From assembly GCA_027492915.1 (NCBI GenBank), contig JAPUDW010000444.1, positions 1 through 32,492 on the forward strand: a DNA stretch of 32,492 nucleotides. The letters are read 5' to 3'. Position numbers and translations under genes: made by a program. The notes beneath the pieces are model-generated. The model was given only the letters and a program-made list of their open reading frames with translations, did no database searches and was not told where the DNA came from. Every line of letters starts with the position of its first letter. Within the stretch, counting starts at the first letter, position 1. The DNA is from Bacteroidota bacterium (GTDB lineage Bacteria > Chloroflexota > Anaerolineae > Aggregatilineales > Phototrophicaceae). This document shows positions 15,748 through 24,658 of the stretch, piece by piece.

Positions 15748-16342
15748 CTAGGGTAAAGGCGTCGGCTTGCTCAACCGTCATATCGAGCTTGGCGTGGTGG
15801 ATGATCGCCTCGCCGAGCGATGCCAGTTGGTCGTTTTTAGTGTCGGGTGACCACAATTTTGAGCGCACCACACATTTAGTGCAGTGGAAGAAGGCTTCTT
15901 TAACCGTGACGGCGATCACGAAAATCGGCGCTTTGCCCTGCATGATGAAGCGCTGCCGCACCTCTTCATCCCGCACGATCTGGGCAGTCCCGTTGACGCG
16001 CAGGGTTTCGCTGCGACCCGGCACGAGGAACAGCAGCCCGATATTGGGATTATGCAGCAGGTTCGAGAGGGTATCGCCGCGGCGGTTACCGGGGCGGTCG
16101 GGGATCAACAGCGTATGGCTGTCCATAACCTGCACGAACCCTGCCGGATCACCCTTGGGCGAGACATCCATCGTGCTGTTCGCGCCGTTGGAGCCGAGCA
16201 GGATAAAGGGTGACTTCTCGATAAAGGCGGCGCAGTACGGGTCAATTTCAGAGATAACTTTATCCTGCGCACCTTGCCCCGGATAGCCTAAAATCTCGCG
16301 GAGTTCAGCTTCGTTCTGGATCACTTGTTTAAAGGCGTTCAT
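15722..16342 (-). CDS. PPOX-class pyridoxamine 5'-phosphate oxidase-family flavoprotein
   Basis: A 206-residue FMN- or F420-binding split-barrel protein. Seen: PYCAAFIEKSPFILLGSNGA at the start of the barrel, DVSPKGDPAGFVQVMDSHTLLIPDRPGNRR (the strand-turn-strand that binds the flavin phosphate), LSNLLHNPNIGLLFLVPGRSETLRVNGTAQIVRD, and a C-terminal HCTKCVVRSKLW. This order matches the MSMEG_1061-like FMN-dependent PPOX subgroup rather than biosynthetic PdxH. The substrate is unknown. The gene appears monocistronic. Its 3' end is duplicated 1.8 kb away in the direct repeat. Confidence 0.85.
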   Translation of the reverse strand: MNAFKQVIQNEAELREILGYPGQGAQDKVISEIDPYCAAFIEKSPFILLGSNGANSTMDVSPKGDPAGFVQVMDSHTLLIPDRPGNRRGDTLSNLLHNPNIGLLFLVPGRSETLRVNGTAQIVRDEEVRQRFIMQGKAPIFVIAVTVKEAFFHCTKCVVRSKLWSPDTKNDQLASLGEAIIHHAKLDMTVEQADAFTLEDEKTGLY

Positions 16343-16875
16343 GTTTCTGCTTTCGACTAGGTTAGGCGCAAACTATAGCAGATCTAAGGAGCAGCGCAAA
16401 GCAATTGGAGTCGGTTCGTGTGCGTGAAAAGCGCGGCAAGCCCCATGCGTACCAAGTTAAGAGAATGAGAACCCTTAAAGATCTGCTTTCCATCCAATCA
16501 AGGCGCTAGCGACCTGCTTTTGAAGTCGCTTTAGCAGACTTGTCTGCTTGTTAGCTGAGCGGTGCTTAGGGGGTCGGTGTACCCACCGACTGAAGTCAGC
16601 GAAGCTGACCCCGCGCAAAGCCCTCAGCGGTGCTACCGACAAATATTCGGAATTATCGGACAAGCCTTTTAGCCCTCAGCGGCGCAAACAGCCAACCTTT
16701 TGGGATAGCAAACGCCTTAACTTGGTGCATATGAGCTTACCAGCGGCAAGCCCCTACAACCTCTTACAAAACTCTGCATTGATCTTGGCGTTCTGTGCGA
16801 AGCCTCCCCTTGTGGGATGGCGTTCTTGGCGGTTTAATGCTTGTCTTTTCTGTGTGTTCTTTGTGGTAAAAAATC
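16343..16875. other. Gene-free region rich in short inverted repeats
   Basis: About 530 bases without a credible gene. Visible: GCAGAC/GTCTGC (16534-16547), GTCGGTG/CACCGAC (16573-16590), TCAGC/GCTGA (16595-16607), two ccctcagcgg units near 16616 and 16674, and two interspersed intergenic repeats, gatcttggcgttctg (about 16780) with gcgttcttggcggttt (about 16820) and gtgtgttctttgtggtaaa (about 16851). It looks like a landing site of dispersed repeats between two convergently unrelated transcripts. Confidence 0.6.
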
Positions 16876-18333
16876 CTACGTCTGCAACGGGCGGCGCTGT
16901 TCCGGTACGGCGTTCTTCACGATGATGAACTGCGCGTGGTCATGCATTTCGGCAATCGTCCGCGCGTTGCTGTAGCTCATGCCGGAGAGCAAACCACCGC
17001 GCAGCTTCTTCACCACCTTGCTCACCTTCCCCTTGTAGGGCGTAAAGGTTGTGCGGCCTTCGGGTACGTAATCTTCGAGGTTGGTGGTGGTCGAGCCGAG
17101 CGCCAGCCGCTTCTCGAACGCGGTTGCCGAGGCCATGCCGCGCACCATCTTCTTGAGCATTCCGTCCTGCTCGACCGGTTCACCGGGGCTTTCGTCTGTC
17201 CCCGCGAACAGTGAGCCAACCATGATCGTATCCGCACCCGCCGCAATCGCTTTCGCCACATCCCCCGGCTTGCGAATGCCACCGTCGCTGATGATCGGGA
17301 TACGGGCGCTGTCGTTCTTATAGGCTTCGGCGGCGTTCATGATGGCGGTCACTTGCGGCACACCGACACCTGCCACGTCACGGGTTTCGCAAACGTACCC
17401 CGGCCCCACGCCGACTTTTACGCCGTCCGCGCCACAGTCCCGCACGTACTTCGCCCCGTCGATGGTAGCAACGTTTCCGGCAATAATCGGCGTATTGACG
17501 CGCTCAATCACCTTGAGGCGGTGCAAGATTTCCTGCGTGTAATCCAGTTCACCGTGGGCAATATCCAGCACCAGCACATCGACATCCGCTTGTACCATCG
17601 CCAACGCGCGGTCAATGTCGCCTTCCTGCACGCCAATCGCCGCGCCGACCAGCAAACGCCCACGGCTGTCCAGCGAGGCGTGTGGGTACTGCTGGTAATA
17701 TTTGTAGTCCTTCATGGTATACACACCCAGCAGCTTGCCATCGCCGCCGATCACGGGCATTTTCTCGACACGGTGCTTGTGCATGGCGGCTACCGCTTGT
17801 TCCAATTCTGTGCCAGCCGTGACGGTTGCCAACCGCGAACGGCGTGTCATGATCTCGCTCAAGGGGGTATCCGGTGTGCCGGCTTCAAAATCGCGCGGCG
17901 TGGCAATCCCAATAAAGCTGCCATCATAAGTGCCACCTTCGTAGATGATGACGTAGCCGCGTTCGCGCTGCTTGAGCAGTTCACGCGCGTCGCGGATGGT
18001 CGCCGTGCTGGGGATGACGGGCGGGTGGCCTTCCACCACGCGCATCCGTTCTTTGACCTTGCGTACTTCCGTTACCTGCTCGTCCACACTCATAAAACGG
18101 TGGATAACGCCGAAGCCGCCCAGCAGCGACATGGTGGTTGCCATGCGCCAATCGGTGACGGTATCCATGTTGGCGGAAATGATCGGAATGTGGACGGGCG
18201 GTGCGCCGCGTGCCACCCGCGCCGAGGTATCAATTTCGCCGCTAAAACGCGAGCGAATGGAGGAGCGCTGCGGCATGAGCAGCACATCATCAAACCCTAA
18301 ACCTTCACCAACAATTTTGGGATTTGTAGCCAT
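16876..18333 (-). CDS. guaB: IMP dehydrogenase-family protein with CBS pair, divergent flap
   Basis: Barrel enzyme of guanine nucleotide metabolism, 485 residues. Domains in order: N-terminal barrel segment [17 protein letters not shown] and [11 protein letters not shown]; two CBS domains, about 97-215; then the catalytic half. The catalytic loop is [18 protein letters not shown] with Cys315 and Thr317 kept. The phosphate site is [14 protein letters not shown], followed by [10 protein letters not shown] and VPEG at 423-426. The mobile flap lacks the usual RYFQ: Arg409 is followed by Leu instead of the catalytic Tyr, and the GPGS serine is Tyr313. It may be a true IMP dehydrogenase with altered flap, or a CBS-containing GMP reductase like actinobacterial GuaB1. 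Confidence 0.8.
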   Translation of the reverse strand: MATNPKIVGEGLGFDDVLLMPQRSSIRSRFSGEIDTSARVARGAPPVHIPIISANMDTVTDWRMATTMSLLGGFGVIHRFMSVDEQVTEVRKVKERMRVVEGHPPVIPSTATIRDARELLKQRERGYVIIYEGGTYDGSFIGIATPRDFEAGTPDTPLSEIMTRRSRLATVTAGTELEQAVAAMHKHRVEKMPVIGGDGKLLGVYTMKDYKYYQQYPHASLDSRGRLLVGAAIGVQEGDIDRALAMVQADVDVLVLDIAHGELDYTQEILHRLKVIERVNTPIIAGNVATIDGAKYVRDCGADGVKVGVGPGYVCETRDVAGVGVPQVTAIMNAAEAYKNDSARIPIISDGGIRKPGDVAKAIAAGADTIMVGSLFAGTDESPGEPVEQDGMLKKMVRGMASATAFEKRLALGSTTTNLEDYVPEGRTTFTPYKGKVSKVVKKLRGGLLSGMSYSNARTIAEMHDHAQFIIVKNAVPEQRRPLQT

Positions 18334-18352
18334 TATTTTGCTTCTGATGTTG

Positions 18353-18381
18353 TCTATAAGAGAACTTTATTGTAGCGCCAA
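18353..18381 (-). promoter_or_regulatory. Promoter of the guaB-like gene
   Basis: On the minus strand TTGGCG (18381-18376) is followed after 17 bases by TATAGA (18358-18353), 20 bases upstream of the ATG. Each box matches four of six consensus bases and the spacing is ideal. Confidence 0.5.
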
Positions 18382-18472
18382 TTCGGTGATTTGGCGCAGG
18401 GTAGATCTGGAGAATCTATGCAATAATAGCTTCATTGATTTGATAGTAATGATCTTTGAACGGTGAAGAAAA

Positions 18473-19615
18473 ATGCGGAAAATAGCGCATGAGGCAATTG
18501 TTAAAAAAGGTGTCGAAATTTGGAACAATTGGAGACAGGCGAATCCAAATCTTCGACCAGACTTAAGGGGCGCAGAATTAGAAGGTCTTGAACTTAGAGG
18601 TATAAATTTTGTTGGGGCAAATTTGAGTGGTGCGTTTTTAAACGAATCGGATTTAAGTTATGCGCATTTGTCATCTGCCAATTTAATTGGAGCGGAGATG
18701 GTAGATGTTAAACTGCAAAGTGTTGATTTTTCTGCTTCTAATTTAAGTGAGGCAAATTTAAGTAATTCCAATTTGTTTTTTGCTGAATGCTATAATTCCA
18801 ATTTTAATAAGGCAAACTTGAGAAACACAAATTTATGGTGTTCACACCTAGATTGGGCAAATTTTGATGATTGTGATTTGCGAGAAGCTTCTTTTATGGA
18901 GGCAAACCTATCAGGTGCCACATTTCGAAGATCTAATTTGGAAGGTGCTAGCCTTGTTGCTGCAAGGCTTGTTAAAACTGATTTTCAAGATGCGAATATG
19001 AATAATTGTTTTGTGCATGGAGTATCGGTCTGGAATGTCAATTTAAAGGGATGTTCTCAAACTAATCTTACCATTACACGGGATGACGAGCCAACAATTA
19101 CAATAGATAATTTAGAAATTTCTCAATTTATTTATCTATTACTTCACAATGAGAAAATTCGTGGTGTGATTGATACTATGGGCAGAAAAGCTGTGCTTAT
19201 TTTAGGTCGGTTTAAACCAGATAGGAAAGTTATACTTGATGCAATAAAAGACGAATTGAGAAATTTGAATTATGTGCCAATTCTATTTGATTTTGATAAG
19301 CCGATAACGCTTGATCTGACTGAAACCATTGTTACCTTAGCTCACTTATCACGGTTTGTGATTGCAGATTTGACTGAACCAAGCAGTATCCCTCATGAGT
19401 TAATGAGTTTTGTTCGGGATTTGCCATCAGTTCCTGTACAACCTATCATTCTTCGTGATCAGAAACCTTATGCCATGTTAGAGCATTTACACCACTATCA
19501 TTGGTTCTTGCCAACATATGAATATGAATCCCAGCAACAGCTTTTATCTGAATTAAGAGACAGAATTATTTTACCGGCCGAAAGAAAAGTAAATGAAATA
19601 AGACCAGAATTGTAA
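18473..19615 (+). CDS. Pentapeptide-repeat protein with C-terminal TIR/NDT-like domain
   Basis: A 380-residue cytoplasmic two-part protein. Residues 30-180 are about thirty A(D/N)LXX-type pentapeptides (ANLSGAFLNESDLSYAHLSS), predicting a right-handed quadrilateral helix. Residues 239-370 form an alpha/beta domain: strand AVLILGRF, helix RKVILDAIKDELR, strand YVPILFDFDKP, helix DLTETIVTLAHL, strand RFVIADLTEPSS, then IPHEL and VPVQPIIL. The ADLT...EL arrangement resembles the nucleotide-binding face of TIR and nucleoside 2-deoxyribosyltransferase folds, with Glu309 as a possible catalytic residue. The gene is clearly AT-rich, unlike all neighbours, with TTA, AAT and ATT codons common, which suggests recent acquisition. 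It stands alone, divergent from the guaB-like gene. Function is unknown; a sensor-effector role is an inference. Confidence 0.85.
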   Translation: MRKIAHEAIVKKGVEIWNNWRQANPNLRPDLRGAELEGLELRGINFVGANLSGAFLNESDLSYAHLSSANLIGAEMVDVKLQSVDFSASNLSEANLSNSNLFFAECYNSNFNKANLRNTNLWCSHLDWANFDDCDLREASFMEANLSGATFRRSNLEGASLVAARLVKTDFQDANMNNCFVHGVSVWNVNLKGCSQTNLTITRDDEPTITIDNLEISQFIYLLLHNEKIRGVIDTMGRKAVLILGRFKPDRKVILDAIKDELRNLNYVPILFDFDKPITLDLTETIVTLAHLSRFVIADLTEPSSIPHELMSFVRDLPSVPVQPIILRDQKPYAMLEHLHHYHWFLPTYEYESQQQLLSELRDRIILPAERKVNEIRPEL

Positions 19616-19766
19616 ACCTTTTGTCATTGAATTGACTTTAATGGCGGAGGTTTGCAAAATCATCTCTACGTTCATTTTCCGTTTGCCTCCAGTTTGTATT
19701 CTTAAACACCTTTTCGCCATTTCCACCCTTAATCCGCCCGTTAAGTGACTTATCAAATATGTTTAG

Positions 19767-19810
19767 CATTAAATCTTGGCGTTTTTGGCGACTTGGCGGT
19801 TCAATATTTT
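19767..19810 (+). repeat. Interspersed cttggcg-type repeat
   Basis: CATTAAATCTTGGCG followed by TTTTTGGCGACTTGGCGG and TTCAATATTTTGC. A close relative lies at 30724-30762 and diverged ones near 4490 (reverse) and 16780-16835. It occupies the gap after the pentapeptide gene. Confidence 0.6.
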
Positions 19811-19835
19811 GCTAATGCTTTCCGAATCTAAAATA

Positions 19836-19870
19836 AAAGCGACTGTTCGCTCGGTCAAAACAGCCGCTTT
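19836..19870. terminator. Bidirectional terminator between convergent genes
   Basis: AAAGCGACTGTT (19836-19847) pairs with AACAGCCGCTTT (19859-19870) with one mismatch. The A-rich left and T-rich right ends suit termination in both directions, here between the pentapeptide gene (+) and the lactonase gene (-). Confidence 0.65.
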
Positions 19871-19909
19871 GTAACGCTATGCTTAATGTTGCCTGTTATC
19901 GCCTGTTTA

Positions 19910-21007
19910 TCAGGCAGATGTAAACGCTATCGAAACTGGTGTTGCCACTTCCGTCACAATGCCGGTTTCTTCCAACACCCCACTTGACGGGTTAATCTGG
20001 AAGGTCACCACCGTATCCGTCTCCTGATTCGCCGCCAACAACCAACGACCTGATGGGTCAATATTGAAGTCACGCGGTATTTTCCCGCCCGTCGATTGGA
20101 AGCCCAACGATGTCAGCCAACCCGAACCGCCATCTACCTCGAACATCGCTATGCTGTCATGCCCACGATTGGATGTATAAACGAACCGCCCATCCGGTGT
20201 TATCCGAATCGCCGCCGCCCACTTCTGCCCATCGTAGCCCTCCGGTAATGCCGAAATGCTCTGCAACGCCTGCATCGTTCCGCTTGCCGCATCGTAGCTC
20301 AACACGGTTACGCTGGCATTCAACTCGTTCAGCAGGTAAACGAACTTACCATTGGGACTAAATACGAAATGCCTCGGCCCTGAACCCATGTCAATTTTCA
20401 CGTTGCCTTCTGGTGCTGGTATCAACTTGCCGCCAGTCACATCCAGCGTATACCGCACCAGTTGGTCGATGCCCAAATCTGCCACGAACACGTATTTATT
20501 GCTGCTGTCAGGCAGTACACAGTGACCATGTGGCCCTTCCTGCCGTTCCTGGTTGATGCTTTTGCCGCTGTGTGTATTCTTGTAACTGACCGGCTCCAAC
20601 CCGCCATCCGCCCGAATTGGCAGCATCACCACCGTTTCGCCGCTGGTATAATTCGCCACCAGCACATACTTGCCGCTGTGGTCAATCGTCACGTAGCAGC
20701 TTGCCTGCCCCAATGTTGGCTGCCGATTGATAAACGTCAATTCGCCTGTTTGCTTGTTGATCTTGTAGGCATTGCAGAAGTTTTCCGCCCCGCCTTCCAA
20801 CTCGCTCACGGCGTATAAATACTCGCCTTTGGCATCCACTGTTAGATAAGTCGGGTTTTCGACATCACTTGCCACTGCCCGATAACCCAATTTTCCGCTT
20901 GATGGGTCAAAAGCAAAGCTGTATATGCCTTCAGCATGGGCAGTTGGAACATGCGGTAGTGCTTCGGTATAGGTGCCTACAAATAACAAGAGTGTTGATG
21001 ACATCAT
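19910..21007 (-). CDS. Lactonase-family seven-bladed beta-propeller (Pgl/YkgB-like)
   Basis: A 365-residue cytoplasmic protein of the lactonase/6-phosphogluconolactonase propeller family (PF10282 type). It begins LLLFVGTYTEA, the family's usual opening. Blades are visible as NPTYLTVDAKGEYLYAVSE, ASCYVTIDHSGKYVLVANY, the conserved GPHGHCVLPDSSNKYVFVADLG, GSGPRHFVFSPNGKFVYLLNE, IRITPDGRFVYTSNRGHDSI and FNIDPSGRWLLAANQETDTV. E. coli Pgl, of this fold, opens 6-phosphogluconolactone in the pentose phosphate pathway, but many relatives have other roles. No pentose phosphate genes are nearby, so the symbol is withheld. ATG at 21007 or 21004 is possible. Confidence 0.85.
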   Translation of the reverse strand: MMSSTLLLFVGTYTEALPHVPTAHAEGIYSFAFDPSSGKLGYRAVASDVENPTYLTVDAKGEYLYAVSELEGGAENFCNAYKINKQTGELTFINRQPTLGQASCYVTIDHSGKYVLVANYTSGETVVMLPIRADGGLEPVSYKNTHSGKSINQERQEGPHGHCVLPDSSNKYVFVADLGIDQLVRYTLDVTGGKLIPAPEGNVKIDMGSGPRHFVFSPNGKFVYLLNELNASVTVLSYDAASGTMQALQSISALPEGYDGQKWAAAIRITPDGRFVYTSNRGHDSIAMFEVDGGSGWLTSLGFQSTGGKIPRDFNIDPSGRWLLAANQETDTVVTFQINPSSGVLEETGIVTEVATPVSIAFTSA

Positions 21008-21275
21008 TTCATCTTTCTAAAAAGTGTTTGAAATAGTCCCCGCATTGTACCGCATTCAATCGCGCATATCATTTGCCGGATCAAAAGCTTCCTGCCACGC
21101 TTATAATTGAGCCTATGCCCAAAGATCAGCAGCACACTCACTGCCACCACCTGCATAATCAACCGGAAGCCATTGAACTGTATGTAGCTCATAAACAATA
21201 TTGACTTGATGGCTGGCAACCGGCTTCAATAATCGGGTTGATTCATAAATAAGCGCACATGAATGTAAATTTTAT

Positions 21276-22349
21276 TCACGGGCTAATCACCGCACACGCT
21301 GCATTGCCTGTAAGTGGCAGGTCGTAAAACACACTCGCGTAGACATCGGCTACGATACGCGAAAATATTTCAGCCCCCTGCATATTCAAATGGTTAAGAT
21401 TAAAAAATGCGGTATCGCCCAAGACCTGTCTGCACCCCTTGCTATTAAAATCCCAAATGGGCAGCATTGTTTCTCGGATCAATTTTTGGTAGTCCGCTTC
21501 TTCCTCCGTAGTGATGAACTGGTATGCCGCTTCATGGATAGGCATATTGAGGAGGATACAATGAACACCATTTTGGTTGCAGTCGCTGCGAATATCGTCT
21601 AGGAGTTCTCTCACCTCATCACTTGCATGAAATGGAATAAATTGCGTTTGTACGTAGGTCGTGTCGAGGCTGGTCGTATTTGGAAGGGGTTCAAAGCCTA
21701 ATTCATCAGTAAAATCGACTTTGGTAGTGTCGTGTGTAATCACCGCCCGTGCGCCAGTGAGCCAGTCATGTAAATTGTCGCGGTACCGAAGCCAATTAGA
21801 ATGCTCAAGCAGCCATAATAACAAAGTGCGTTCGAATGTTGCGGCATGAGATACCGCATAACCCAGTGGTTTGTTGGTGAAGTCTTGAAGTGAAAAATAA
21901 TCTTCCCGCAGCCATTCTGCTTTAACGGCACGCATTTCGATACCGTAGATGATAATTCGCGGATGATTAGGCAGGATTAACTGGCGAATGAGGTCACGCT
22001 GAATATTGACTAGCGATCCAGATATACCAATATTGACTGATTGTACGACTTCGCCGCTGATCGTTTTGATTCGCTCATCAAATAAGTGCGGTGAAATAGC
22101 CGTATAAAGCTGTGAACTGCCGGTAAAAACAATAGGATGAACTCCCGCCGCGGAATACTGCCATAGCGTATCTACACCCGGCACATTTTCGCTGCGAAGA
22201 ATCAACGGCCGTTCGATAGTCAATGTTGGCAGAAAGCGGCCTAGCATGTAGTCGGTGATCACCAGCGCAGTAATACTCAGTCCGATGAGCAGTACCAATT
22301 GCCCCAGTGTTCTGGGCGACTCAGAATCCTGAATAAATAAACGGCGCAT
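21276..22349 (-). CDS. Membrane-anchored SGNH-hydrolase-like protein, MBOAT partner
   Basis: A 357-residue protein with one N-terminal membrane anchor (about residues 17-33) and a large extracytoplasmic domain. The ATG at 22349 is preferred over an upstream in-frame TTG (22364) because GGAAG lies 8 bases before it. SGNH features: the block I nucleophile in VFTGSSQLY (GSSQ at 77-80), the SVNIGISGSLVN segment, and a C-terminal NLNHLNMQGAEIF where the catalytic Asp-x-x-His is expected; the Asp position is Asn. It overlaps the MBOAT gene by 29 bases. DltD, AlgX and AlgJ-like proteins of this type work with an MBOAT protein to acylate exported polymers; that role is inferred here. Confidence 0.75.
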   Translation of the reverse strand: MRRLFIQDSESPRTLGQLVLLIGLSITALVITDYMLGRFLPTLTIERPLILRSENVPGVDTLWQYSAAGVHPIVFTGSSQLYTAISPHLFDERIKTISGEVVQSVNIGISGSLVNIQRDLIRQLILPNHPRIIIYGIEMRAVKAEWLREDYFSLQDFTNKPLGYAVSHAATFERTLLLWLLEHSNWLRYRDNLHDWLTGARAVITHDTTKVDFTDELGFEPLPNTTSLDTTYVQTQFIPFHASDEVRELLDDIRSDCNQNGVHCILLNMPIHEAAYQFITTEEEADYQKLIRETMLPIWDFNSKGCRQVLGDTAFFNLNHLNMQGAEIFSRIVADVYASVFYDLPLTGNAACAVISP

Positions 22350-23760
22350 GGGTTTGGCTTCCAAATATGAGTATGCCTAACAGTAACAGCACGCACAGGA
22401 TGACTCGCCAGAGCAGCCGGAGCTGCCATATGACCAGCGGATTGTTCGCTGCGGCTTGCGGTATATCAATCAACAGCAGCAGGGCAATCGGAACCAGCAC
22501 GTTGACCCACCACAAGTTCGTGATCTCCACAAACGGGTTTGAAGAAAACAGGCGTTGGAAGAAGATCACTGCGCCCGTAACCGACTCGACGCGGAAGAAC
22601 ACCCACGCCGCGCTGACCGCGATCAGCGTAACGGTGATACCAACCACCGCCTGCACTCGTATACGCCACGGCGGCGTACCCTTTTTCGGCTTCGCCCGCG
22701 CCCGTGGGAACAGTACCCGTTCGATGGAGAGATAAACGCCGTGCAGCGCACCCCACACGACGAATTTCAATCCGGTTCCGTGCCACATGCCGCTGATGGT
22801 CATCGACACCATGAACGCAATTACCTGTATCAGCAGCGCCCGTTGGTTTCCCCAGCGGCGGAGCAAACTGCGGCTCAATGGGTAAAAAATGTAATCACGA
22901 ATCCAACTGGAAAGGCTGATATGCCAGCGATCCCAAAACTCACCAATCGTTTTTGAAAAGTAGGGTTGGCGAAAGTTTTGAATAATCGGCAAACCGAACC
23001 AGACGCTGACACCAATCGCTAACAGGCTGTATCCGGCAAAATCGGCGTAAATCCGAACCGTGTACAGGATAAATTCCGACCACGCTGCGGCACTGGTTAA
23101 CTCCCGTATACCCGCTACCGACAAGTCGAGCGAGCTGTACAGAGGGTCAGCAATCGCCACTTTGTAAAACAATCCCATCAACACAAATGTCAACCCGTCA
23201 ACAATATTTTGCTGGCTAAAGCGCCGTGTATTTTTTGATGCTTCGATAAATACCTTCGGGCGCATAATTGGCCCCGACACAATCTGTGGGAAGAAGGCGA
23301 TATATAGGCTGAAGTCAATCAAGTTTGATTCCGGCTCGAACTGCCCGTTATAGACATCGAATACATAGGCCAGCGCACGGAAGCTGTAAAACGATAACCC
23401 CAACGGCAGCAGCAGATTGACCACCAGCGGTTCGTTTGCCAACCCCAATTTGCCGAGCAGCGGATTAACGATCTCCGCCAGCCCCGTTCCATATTTGAAC
23501 AGCGCCAGCACACCCACGTTGGCCGCGACCGCCGCCCACAGGTAGCGGCGGCGCTGTGTTACACCTGCCACCAATCGCTTGCCTACCCAAAAGTTGAATA
23601 AGGTCAAGCCAATCAGCAGCAAGACAAATCGCGGTTCTAGATAGGTGTAAATGGCGTAGCTGGCAGCCAATAGGAGTAAATTTTGCCAACCACCCCTTAC
23701 AAGGTAGTACAGCACCAGAACAACCGCTGTAAACAACCAGAATTCGACAGCGACAAACAT
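22321..23760 (-). CDS. MBOAT family O-acyltransferase (AlgI/DltB-like)
   Basis: Polytopic membrane acyltransferase of 479 residues. The N-terminus is a run of hydrophobic helices, as in AlgI. Diagnostic segments are LPLGLSFYSFRALAYVFDVY (117-136), FFPQIVSGPIMRP (156-168), FWDRWHISLSSWIRDYIFYPL (275-295) and GMWHGTGLKFVVWGALHGVY, which holds the two conserved histidines His327 and His340. These enzymes move acyl groups across the membrane onto alginate, teichoic acid or other glycans. The only neighbour that fits is the overlapping SGNH protein; no polysaccharide synthesis genes are in the window, so the acceptor is unknown. Confidence 0.92.
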   Translation of the reverse strand: MFVAVEFWLFTAVVLVLYYLVRGGWQNLLLLAASYAIYTYLEPRFVLLLIGLTLFNFWVGKRLVAGVTQRRRYLWAAVAANVGVLALFKYGTGLAEIVNPLLGKLGLANEPLVVNLLLPLGLSFYSFRALAYVFDVYNGQFEPESNLIDFSLYIAFFPQIVSGPIMRPKVFIEASKNTRRFSQQNIVDGLTFVLMGLFYKVAIADPLYSSLDLSVAGIRELTSAAAWSEFILYTVRIYADFAGYSLLAIGVSVWFGLPIIQNFRQPYFSKTIGEFWDRWHISLSSWIRDYIFYPLSRSLLRRWGNQRALLIQVIAFMVSMTISGMWHGTGLKFVVWGALHGVYLSIERVLFPRARAKPKKGTPPWRIRVQAVVGITVTLIAVSAAWVFFRVESVTGAVIFFQRLFSSNPFVEITNLWWVNVLVPIALLLLIDIPQAAANNPLVIWQLRLLWRVILCVLLLLGILIFGSQTHAPFIYSGF

Positions 23761-23967
23761 GAGCGTTCACCAGTTTCGAGAAGGCATGAGTTTTACACAG
23801 TAGGCGAAAGGGCTGATGATAATCTATGTTTCGATGTTTAATCAATAGATTGAGGTCTATCGCCTTAGTTGCGCACACCCGAACCTCTACCGCTGATGCA
23901 GGTCATCTGCACGGTCAGTTGTTAGATTGCTGCCTCTGTATCCGCAGTTTTGACGGTGTTACATCGC

Positions 23968-24465
23968 TCAACGCTGCCATTCGTCGTGTTGGTCGAAGTA
24001 TTCCCACGCTTGCAGATCAGGTGGTTCGATGCCGATTTGCGTCATGATCGCTTTGATCTGTTCGCGGTGTTCGGCGGCATGGTACAGCGCTTGCGAGAGC
24101 ATAATCGTTTTGGGGACGAGGCGCGGTGTGCCTTCCCAATCGACCACGACAGTTTCCTCCGGTTGAATTTTGACTGCCCACTCGATGAGGCTGTCACCTG
24201 TTTCACGGAGTTGGGCCGTGACTTCGACCAGCGTCATCGGCGGTAGATCAGCGGGTCGGTTGTAACGCACGCCGTTCATAATACGTGATAAATAGGACTT
24301 CTCCGAGTTGGCGATATGCCGCCATGTTTCGATGATGGTGCTGAATGCGCCAACCATCGTGGCTTGCAACTGTTCATCGGTCAAGTGAGCGCAGCTTTCG
24401 ACCAACTGCAAGTTTGACCAGCGGTGGTGGTGCAGGATCGTGGTGAGCGTATCTGTCTGTTTCAT
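23968..24465 (-). CDS. DinB-family protein
   Basis: A 165-residue four-helix-bundle protein of the DinB/YfiT superfamily, metal-dependent and often a thiol transferase or of unknown role. Likely metal ligands are His14 region (LHHHRWSNLQL), His50 in TWRHIANSEKSYL, and the closing HAAEHREQI, which is the family's C-terminal metal-binding motif. GAGG lies before the ATG. It is on the same strand as, but separated by 190 bases and a terminator from, the DHFR-family gene. Confidence 0.85.
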   Translation of the reverse strand: MKQTDTLTTILHHHRWSNLQLVESCAHLTDEQLQATMVGAFSTIIETWRHIANSEKSYLSRIMNGVRYNRPADLPPMTLVEVTAQLRETGDSLIEWAVKIQPEETVVVDWEGTPRLVPKTIMLSQALYHAAEHREQIKAIMTQIGIEPPDLQAWEYFDQHDEWQR

Positions 24466-24606
24466 AAGACCTCGATTATGTTTTAGTCGCTATGGTGAAG
24501 GATGAACTGCCAGCGTTAAATAGGCCGCCGCAAAAAGCGCCTGCCCTGTTCCCTGCGAGGTCTGATGTAGAGCATTATACCCGATGCGAAGGGTTGGGAA
24601 AGTGGG

Positions 24607-24634
24607 AAACAAATAGGGCGCACACCATGCGCCC
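24607..24634 (-). terminator. Terminator of the DHFR-family gene
   Basis: On the minus strand, GGGCGCA (24634-24628) and TGCGCCC (24622-24616) form the stem, followed by TATTTGTTT. Its outer bases (GATAGGGG...CCCTATTT) match the ends of the palindrome family described for this window. Confidence 0.6.
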
Positions 24635-24658
24635 CTATCACATGTCTGGTGAATTGGA

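Noticed and set aside
16343..16875. Possible tRNA or small RNA among the hairpins
   Set aside because: No cloverleaf or conserved T-loop could be drawn, and the hairpins are short and repeated elsewhere.
18473..19615. Pentapeptide protein as a Qnr-type fluoroquinolone-resistance protein
   Set aside because: Qnr proteins consist only of the repeat helix; this one has a separate C-terminal alpha/beta domain and a different repeat start.
21004..21219. Open frame of 71 codons (minus) with one hydrophobic stretch, ending at the start of the lactonase gene
   Set aside because: TTG start, no clear Shine-Dalgarno and no recognisable family; the stop/start overlap keeps a small possibility, but support is too weak to list.
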